Shown piece by piece: positions 56,892 to 64,000 of a stretch of DNA of 64,000 nt (its first letter is position 1; every line of letters begins with the position of its first letter). A program made the position numbers and the translations under genes. The notes below the pieces were generated by a model. It was given only the letters and a program-made list of their open reading frames with translations, did not search any database and was not told the origin of the DNA. Origin of the DNA: Eutypa lata (lineage: Eukaryota; Ascomycota; Sordariomycetes; Xylariales; Diatrypaceae); assembly GCA_022661535.1 (NCBI GenBank), contig JAKULF010000008.1:744001-808000 (forward strand). The letters run 5' to 3'.

Positions 56892-58237
56892 GCTGGCTGA
56901 TTCATGCGGCGGCAGAACCCTCCCTTGTTACCTAGGTTACCGTTACCAGGTTTACTCTTATCGTCATTGTCCGGTGGGGGGTTCAAACAGCAGACTGGAG
57001 CAATAGCAAGAATAGGTTATTTGGAAGTGTAATAAGTAGATAAATTCGAAGAGCACCAGCTAAAGGCAGTTGGGCATTAAATAGTGAGGGGATGTTGTGA
57101 ATGATGGGTGATAGCCGGGAAGTCTCAAATGTTGTCTGGTTGTACGATAGGCCTAACTATCTAATAGACATGTTGTGTGATGTACTTTATTGAACCGTTT
57201 GTTCGCATTATGCCGATATAAGCTAGCCCAATAGTTTCGCTCCATAAATAGTATGTGGGTATGGATTGAGGTTCATGTGCAGTATGGAGCTTTCGGTAAC
57301 GTCACCGCCCCTAGCTTTGGTAAGAGGTAAGAGCTTCCTTTGGCTCAAACATACTCCCAAGTACTACTTCGTACATACTCTAGATCTATAATCTATAGAT
57401 TATAGATGCAGTCTTACATACATATGCGTACCTAGGTATACCTACACTTGAGATCGATCATAAAACAAATCTTTAGAGCTACCTAGTTATTATAGCCTTA
57501 TAGTATCACTTCGAGAAATAATTTCGTAGCTACATTTAAATATTTCGTAGATTACTGGTCAACGTATGTGTAACCTCCACATCCATTCCACTAACTAACG
57601 TTATTGCTGTTATATGTAGCTCGAAACCTGACCACTTCCCTTCCTATCTTGCCCTCTTGCATTCTGACTTTGAGGTATAGCGTGACAACGATGCACTAGT
57701 TAATGAGAGAAACATCAGGAACTGCACGTGTAGGTAGACGACCTACGTACTAACGTTACCCCACATTATGAACCGATCTTCTAGTAGGTACAATAGTGAA
57801 ATACCCCTGCTACTCCTGCTCCTGCTCCAGCTCCCTGGCTGGTCCCCCCCGCAAACCTCCATTCATTTACCTCCGGAAGGAGAAGGGGACGAACTTATAA
57901 GTTAAACACCAAAACACCACAGACAGTTCTACGAACTGCTTATTCATTCGTCCTTCACAACATGCATGCTCTATTATTCCAATTACGACATCTCATCATT
58001 ATCAATTGGCTCAGTCCATCTTGATAATATATTCTACTATTGTATAGCAAATATAATATTCGCTATTCTTCCACCACTCAAATTGCGCAAATTTCCAACA
58101 TCAGCCCTACTTGGCACTGAATCCTGATGCGACCTCTAATAACACCGTGAAAAACAGACCCCTGCAAGCCATTGCACGTCAGTTGAGCAACTACACTTCT
58201 AAAGCTTACAGAGCTTATAATCTGATTAGTCGTCAAC
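56892..58237. promoter_or_regulatory. divergent region GEM1 / creC
   Basis: The 1.35 kb separate two divergent start codons. It contains the 24-bp perfect palindrome at 57384-57407 and AT-rich sequence; the last 300 bp are C/A-rich like a leader. No gene is supported. Confidence 0.5.
57384..57407. repeat. 24-bp perfect palindrome
   Basis: ATCTATAATCTA is followed directly by its reverse complement TAGATTATAGAT without a loop. It lies midway in the divergent GEM1/creC promoter region. It could be chance in AT-rich DNA or a dimer-binding site. Confidence 0.7.
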
Positions 58238-60365
58238 ATGTTGTAAGCCTGTCCATGTGCTCCCCTTCATAGCTGTGCTGGTCTAGATCCGCTGATTTGT
58301 CCGCGCTCTCGGGTGCCTTTTACAGTGTCCTTCCCCCTCCACCGCGATACCCGACCCAGGCGGCGTATAATGCCGCCGTCGCTGCCGGTCATGCCACTCC
58401 TATGATCGAGACGAACAACATATTGTCCACCCCGGAGGATCAGTTCCTGGCCGGCGAGGGTACTTATGTGCTAAAGGAAGATCTGCTTCTCGCAACACCC
58501 CCGCCTCATCCTTCGGAAGCCCCCATCATCAACCCGAATCCTTTAGCGACGACTCCCCAACCCGAGACTTCTGGGACCAAGCTCTCCCTCGTCCGCCTCG
58601 AAGTGCGAGCCCCGCCGCCTGTGTTCAACACACTTACGCCAGCGTCTACCCTATCGCCTAGTATAGCAGAGCACCCGAGCGAAGGGAGATACTCTAATGA
58701 TGCGAAATTCAGTAGCGATGGTTCGGTTCGAGGTGCTTCCATTAGCGATGCTGGCCCGTCTTCAGGTCCGCCAACATCCACGACCGCTGTGTCTGCCCCG
58801 TCTGCTTCTGCTTTTGGCGACGGCAACCCATTGCTTGCGCCCGAAAAGACTAAGGATCCCAATAAGCGGAGAAAACCCAAGAATAACATGACTAAGAGTA
58901 ATTCCTCGTTCATATCAAGGGTTATTATCAACGAGGCCTTCTCAAAGAAGCTTTCGGATCGCCCAAGCGATGGCTTATTCGCCTTCGCAAATATAAACCG
59001 CGCCTTTCAGTGGCTTGACTTGTCTTCCCCTACTAAGGCAGAATATCTGACTAAGATTCTGTTTACCAAGGCACATTGTTTATGCCATGATGTCAACCTT
59101 GTTACCAAGGGTCCTAACCATATCGACATGATATTAGGCTTTTCAACTGGCGAGATCATTTGGTGGGAGCCAATATCTCAGCGATATACGAGGTTGAACA
59201 AGAATGTAGGATTTCACTCCCTTACTACAATACAACCCCTTGCTAATGAATGGTAGGGTGTAATGAGCAAGACGCCAGTCTCTCAAATAAAATGGATTCC
59301 GGGGGCGGAAAACCTATTTATGGCATCACACATGGATGGGACTTTAATCATTTACGATAAGGAGAAGGAAGATGCCATCTTCAACGCAGACGAAGAAGAA
59401 CCCGGCCAGAGTGATACCCCCAAGGAATTTCTTGTCCAAAAATCAGTTCAATCGAAGAACCAGAAGCACAATCCGGTTGCAGTTTGGAAACTTTCAAATC
59501 AGCGCATCAATGCTTTTGACTTCTCCCCGGATAATCGCCATCTAGCCGTAGGCTCGGAAGATGGTACATTCCGAGTTATCGACTATCTCAAAGAGGAGTA
59601 AGCGTTACTTGAGTGTGCTATATGTGATTCTGCTAACATTGCTCTAGACTCAAGGGCGTCTATTTCTCGTACTATGGAGGATTGACCTGTGTTTGCTGGT
59701 CGCCAGACGGAAAATACGTCTTGACAGGTGGACAAGACGATATAATCTCCATTTGGTGCCCATCAGAATCGACACTTATAGCACGATGTCAAGGACACCA
59801 ATCGTGGGTCACATCAGTTGCTTTTGACCCTTGGAGATGTGACGAGAAAAACTACCGTTTCGGTAGTGTCGGGGAGGACTGTAGACTGTGCTTGTGGGAT
59901 TTCAACGTCGGCATGGTGCATACACCAAAGCCGGTAAGTAATAATCGACACCAAGTCCTTATGATCCCCTTCTGCTAATACTTATTCAAGCCGTCAGCTC
60001 GACCTAGAGGGCCGGTTCCGTCCAAGGCAGATGCTTCACAGCGCTCCGAGACCCAGGCAGCATCATCGAGTAGGTTGCGGTCTGGCTCACAGGTCTCGGC
60101 GGCCGAAGGCAAGGAGGGAAACCCGATAATCCATCCAGTTCAGTCGCGGGCCAGGACGGCAGTATTACCGCCTGTCTTGACCAAGGTGGCTGATAAGGAT
60201 CCACTGACTTGGCTTTCATTTAATCATGACTCTATCGTTACCAGCAGCTCCAAAGGTAAGACCATTCCTTGTCAACTAACGGGTATTGAGACACGGACTA
60301 ACTTCGTTTACACAGGGCGTATTCGAACATGGACTCGCCCATCAGATTCTACAACCCAAACTTAA
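58238..60365 (+). CDS. creC: WD40 protein CreC (carbon catabolite repression)
   Basis: Six exons, 58238-58242, 58287-59205, 59257-59597, 59648-59933, 59991-60255 and 60316-60365, total 1866 nt for 621 aa with every phase closing. The 5-nt first exon (ATG plus TT) is inferred because the second exon has no ATG before its conserved region. Early conserved blocks are [23 protein letters not shown] and [10 protein letters not shown]. Five WD40-type repeats follow ([97 protein letters not shown]). CreC partners the deubiquitinase CreB in carbon catabolite regulation in Aspergillus. Intron 2 must be spliced to remove a TAG and restore [15 protein letters not shown]. The Pro/Ser-rich segment around residues 110-200 is poorly conserved in the family. 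Confidence 0.9.
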
Positions 60366-61556
60366 GTCTCCCACTACGGAATTTGAATGTTCTTTCACTC
60401 ACATCGCTGGTGGGAAGAAGTATTCGATGAGGCCGAGGCTAAATCCAGCGTTAATGTTTTATAGAAGAAGAAAATTTTTGTATATTATACGTTACCACAA
60501 GCGTTCAAGACCACACGTGTTCTAATAGTCATTACACTGTGTGTGGGGTTATAAAAAAAGATAGCTAGTTTCATCCGTATCGATGTTTGAGTAGAAATTA
60601 GAGCTCCAAGTTCTATCCTACTCTGTTTCTTGGAAAAGTAACCCTTAGCCTGCACACAAATTGGCGTTTGCGACATGCTGCTTATCTGTACAGAAGATCC
60701 GATAGTTTGGGCTGCAGATCGCTTAGCCCTGCTGACTGCATCTGCAGGGGTATGACAGCCAATCGCAGCGCAGTATATGATCTCAGCTGATAGGAGATTT
60801 ACACATCGTAGTAGTCACCTAAAACGGTAACCGTAATGTTAGTACCAGATATCGTATCAACCAAGAGATAGCAATCTCACTCTCACTCTGCTCGTATCTC
60901 AAGTGCTTAGAAGTAGAGAAACAGGGACATCGCTTTTCTTATCTGCTCAGGTGCAGCATTATCTAGTGAATTGCAAAGGAGCTAGCTTAGGTTGGTTGAT
61001 AGGTATCGGCTCAAAGAAAACAAGTTCACATGCTCGTACCAAGATATCTCAATGAGTCCTATACGATAAAAATTCCATGACGTATTATTACTGTAAATAT
61101 GATGTGTGATTATGCATGGTAGCCTTGTTATAATTCAGATCACATGCCTAGGGGATATGATGTGATGATGCATGTGCTATATAGAACATACATTAATATT
61201 GCCTACTCGGCGCTCCTCTTGATACGTTCTTTGATGCTGGTTTGAGTTAGATACACAACCATAAAGTACGAAGTTCTGGACTGGCTAAGGCTCAATCTAT
61301 GTATAATGTTTTTTTTTTCTTCTTGACAACTGCCCTCCAACCTCAAATAGCGAGAAAATGTGTGATAAAAGGGACTGCCTCGGAATATATACCCCATGTG
61401 TGAAAAGGGGGTTGATGAATTTCGTTGTCTTTCTTTCTTTCTACCTCTTATTCTATTTCTTGATCATCTTATAATCACCTATTAAAATGACAAGAAATAA
61501 ATAATTTCAAATGTGAAAAAAAGACTACTCCTCCAGAGGAGACGAACTAACCATAC
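60366..61556. other. intergenic spacer
   Basis: About 1.2 kb downstream of creC. The first 200 bp include its likely 3' region. No gene is supported. Confidence 0.6.
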
Positions 61557-61561
61557 AAAAA
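61557..61561 (-). terminator. RNA polymerase III terminator of tRNA-Ala
   Basis: On the minus strand the first run of four or more T residues after the tRNA is TTTTT here, 25 nt past the mature 3' end. A 7-bp hairpin with a 4-nt loop (61565-61582) lies between. Confidence 0.6.
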
Positions 61562-61586
61562 TATAACCTGATTTTTCAGGTTCCTT

Positions 61587-61679
61587 TGGACGTTGAGGGA
61601 TTTGAACCCCCGGCCTTTCACATGTGGCATTCATTTTATAGGATGCAAAGCGAAAATCATACCCCTAGACCAAACGCCC
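61587..61679 (-). tRNA. tRNA-Ala (anticodon TGC) with 21-nt intron
   Basis: Read on the minus strand, the gene folds as a complete cloverleaf. Acceptor GGGCGTT pairs with AACGTCC, including a G3-T70 wobble, the classic alanine identity element. The D-arm carries a normal A-box (TGGTCTAGGGGT), and the T-arm has GGTTCAAATCC as B-box. The anticodon stem is TTCGC/GTGAA with loop TT-TGC-A-T. A 21-nt intron follows position 37, the standard site, and its ATGC can pair with GCAT at the anticodon. The discriminator base is A. The body superficially resembles fungal tRNA-Pro, but the anticodon and G3-U70 argue for alanine. Confidence 0.92.
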
Positions 61680-64000
61680 AATCATCATAGTTCAAGAAAT
61701 AGGGGTCCCCTAGGGACCCATTTCCTTGGTATTAAGTCAAAGGACCATTTCTATATATATACATAGGTAGGCTTCGAGAACCCCCCTGAAGATGAGAGTG
61801 GCTAAAAATGCAACGTTATATACTACATACCTACAACCTCTTTCTATGTGACCTATTCTGTATATTATAGAACTTCTGTCCTTATGTTATATCATCTTTC
61901 ACATCTCGATCAATTCACTTGAACAAGACACATATAGCTTACGTAATCACATGAGAGTTTGTCTAGTGTGTTTAGTATACGACATACTTCATAATCCAAG
62001 TTTGGTCACTTCATCTTGAGCTCAACATAGGTAGCTTTGTCAAAATTACATTGCTTCTTAATGAATCATCAAGTGTCGCCATCAACAGACAGGACCACTA
62101 TTGTGAGCTAACCACTTAAAAGGCTTGGTTGTGTTAGTTTAAAGTTGACTCCTGCGTATGTATGTAGGTAGTGTAGATCCGTGTGATATCCACAACTTTC
62201 CCGTTGCACTAAGCCGGGCAGGTCGGGATGTCACAAGCCAAGACTGTAAAACTAGAGACGATTAAAGGTAATAAATTGATTGTTGGGACTGCTGTTGAGA
62301 TTCGATCTATAGTAAGCTGGAAGAGATGATTGGGTTGCTAGAGTAGATGAAATTTTACCATGTAGCCATAACGTTCACTTTCTTACAAGGCTACTTGTGT
62401 AGGAGTAGGAACTAGCAATATTCCTGGTAGAGAGATGGAACACTCATTTGCTCCTGAGGAGATGTCTCGGCATGGTAGGTGCAAATTTGAAGCTGAAAAT
62501 GCCGATCCGACAATTTCGCGAAATTGGTCTTGATCGAATGGTCTAGTTACAACGTACATAGTAGGTACTTAGCTATCGAGATCTGGGTATTGGCAGGAAC
62601 GATCTGGACTTAGGTCAACGGAAGCATCTCGGTGTGGGTCTCTAGTACCCGCCGGCAAAACAGTTTCGACCTGAAAGGACCCTGTCGATGAATGCTTGAT
62701 GGTCTGACTGCACGGTGGGTTTGCTCGAAGATAGCGCCGGCAATACTCGGCGCGGCAACTTACGGGCGCGCGTGGAAGGAGAATTATGAAGGGTGAGTAG
62801 GCAACGCTGCGGATACGGGAGAGCATGCACGCACGCATGAGGCCCTTTTTTAAACATTCGTCGTTGAAACATAGGTGGATAATATAAGGTGTGAATGGGT
62901 TCGAGTTGATATAACACTTATTACATGATATAGAAAACTTACATGTGATGCTCTCTTCTACGGCCAAACTGTGCTAGTTTGATGCCGCTAGAAAAGGACC
63001 AAACTTTATCACAATGCCGCTGAGAAGAGCCTCACAGGGATCCCTAGCATCATTCGGCCCTTCCAATACTAACACTAACGTAGGCATGAAGCTCCTCTCT
63101 GGTGGCTTGATATTTTCGCTGGACTCGCTTTATGGACTTCCAATAGTTAGTTTACCGTTTCAGAGAAGAATCGAACGGACAGAACCCCCACGCGCGAAAC
63201 TGGCTGACTGACTGGGTTAGTTACAAGAGCACAATCCCGAGATGGAGTCGATCCACTTCGTTATCAAGGTCCACATAAGAGACAAGTTTTTTCGGGCTGC
63301 AGGGCTGGGCTAGCTAGCTCTTTGAGACTCGAGATTTTTTTTTCTCTTTTCTCCTTCCTTCAAACTGAAGCATCGCTAGGCTACCCGCCTACCTACCTCA
63401 TAGGATCCATCAGGCACGTCGGGAAAAACCGCGTAGCGCCTACACCGCCGCAAACCTCATCACGGCGACGAATAGCGAATGTAACAAGCTTCCAATGTTC
63501 GGTCCTATTATAGCATATGAGAGAGAGGGCTCGAGTCTGCGTGTATTCTCGCTGTTGAAGCACTCCTGTCGCCTGTTCGATGTTTTGAGTCATCCTGTGA
63601 GCCCCATATAGGTAGTAGGAAAGTGCATATATTATGTGGCTAATGAGTTGTTTCGGTAGCTAACCACAAAGCGTCCCCATTTAGTGTGATAAAGTAGAGG
63701 CTAGGTCTTTTCGTGTAAGGCTGGGATTCAAGACGGAAAATTCAAAGATCGCAGCCTGTCAAACGGCAACGTGCAGCTTTGCGCTTAGGTACGCAAAGAG
63801 CAAAGCGGCTCAACCGATATGAGGTCTTATTGGTGCGGCCAATAAACCGGAGGGTGATACCTGGCGGGGGCTCCTGAAATTCGGGTCAAGTGGGTACGAA
63901 GTTAGCCAGAACCCAAGAAGAGGGCCGATGGTCGGTCCACGGCTTGACGGGTGCCTTGATACCGATAACCACCTTATCGTTAAGAGTCCCAAAGGGGATT
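61680..64000. other. intergenic region to the window end
   Basis: About 2.3 kb with only short orphan frames (for example 62967 to 62569 minus and 63014-63211 plus) lacking motifs. GC content rises near 62.6-62.9 and 63.7-64.0 kb. No gene is supported; the right end may be upstream of a gene outside the window. Confidence 0.55.

Noticed and set aside
62569..62967. Minus-strand frame of 132 codons in the right-hand spacer.
   Set aside because: No motif or splice support, and overlapping frames are similarly open.

Overview
The window comes from the nuclear genome of a filamentous ascomycete (Pezizomycotina, most likely Sordariomycetes). Genes carry short spliceosomal introns of about 44-150 nt with GTAAGT/GTATGT-type donors. 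Coding exons are GC-richer than the long AT-rich spacers. The gene content is typical of such fungi: CreC, a TamA/Dal81-like Zn2Cys6 factor, urea amidolyase, NAPE-PLD, DUF7924, and a relic fungal polyketide synthase. All assignments rest on motifs read by eye; no search was run. Exon joins were checked for reading-frame closure.

Layout. 0-3.5 kb: 3' end of a NAPE-PLD-type phospholipase, a 1.8 kb spacer, and a DUF7924 gene. 3.5-7.3 kb: no supported gene. 7.3-20.2 kb: housekeeping block with RTP1 (RNA polymerase II assembly/import), a TDT-family dicarboxylate transporter (minus strand, eight exons including a 6-nt microexon), an AGE2/SMAP-type ArfGAP, the Golgi SNARE SFT1 (minus) and the LSB3/YSC84 actin-patch protein. 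20.8-27.4 kb: four small membrane proteins of unknown function. Two of them, at 20.8-21.3 and 26.2-27.4 kb, look like diverged tail-anchored paralogs sharing an N-terminal motif and intron position. 29.2-35.3 kb: alanine aminotransferase, then the head-to-head pair RPN7 (proteasome lid) and ABD1 (cap methyltransferase). 35.3-40.2 kb: AT-rich gene desert with a foldback element and one Ser/Thr/His-rich orphan ORF. 40.3-48.9 kb: a TamA/Dal81-like regulator divergent from urea amidolyase (DUR1,2), a likely nitrogen-utilisation pair sharing a GATA-site-containing promoter. 49.4-52.0 kb: F-box/ankyrin protein. 52.2-54.3 kb: decayed zone with stacked inverted repeats, a ketodihydrosphingosine-reductase gene carrying one in-frame stop, and a polyketide-synthase relic. 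54.9-60.4 kb: head-to-head GEM1 (Miro GTPase) and creC (carbon catabolite repression), both with tiny first exons. 60.4-64 kb: spacer with one intron-containing tRNA-Ala(TGC).

The genes do not form one pathway. The clearest functional unit is the regulator plus urea amidolyase pair. I found no CRISPR array, intact transposon or obvious multi-gene novel system. The most interesting items are the paired tail-anchored orphan family, the microexons, a stop-free mitochondrial-like leader upstream of the alanine aminotransferase ATG, the in-frame stop in the reductase, and the unusual biotin-site motif of the urea amidolyase.
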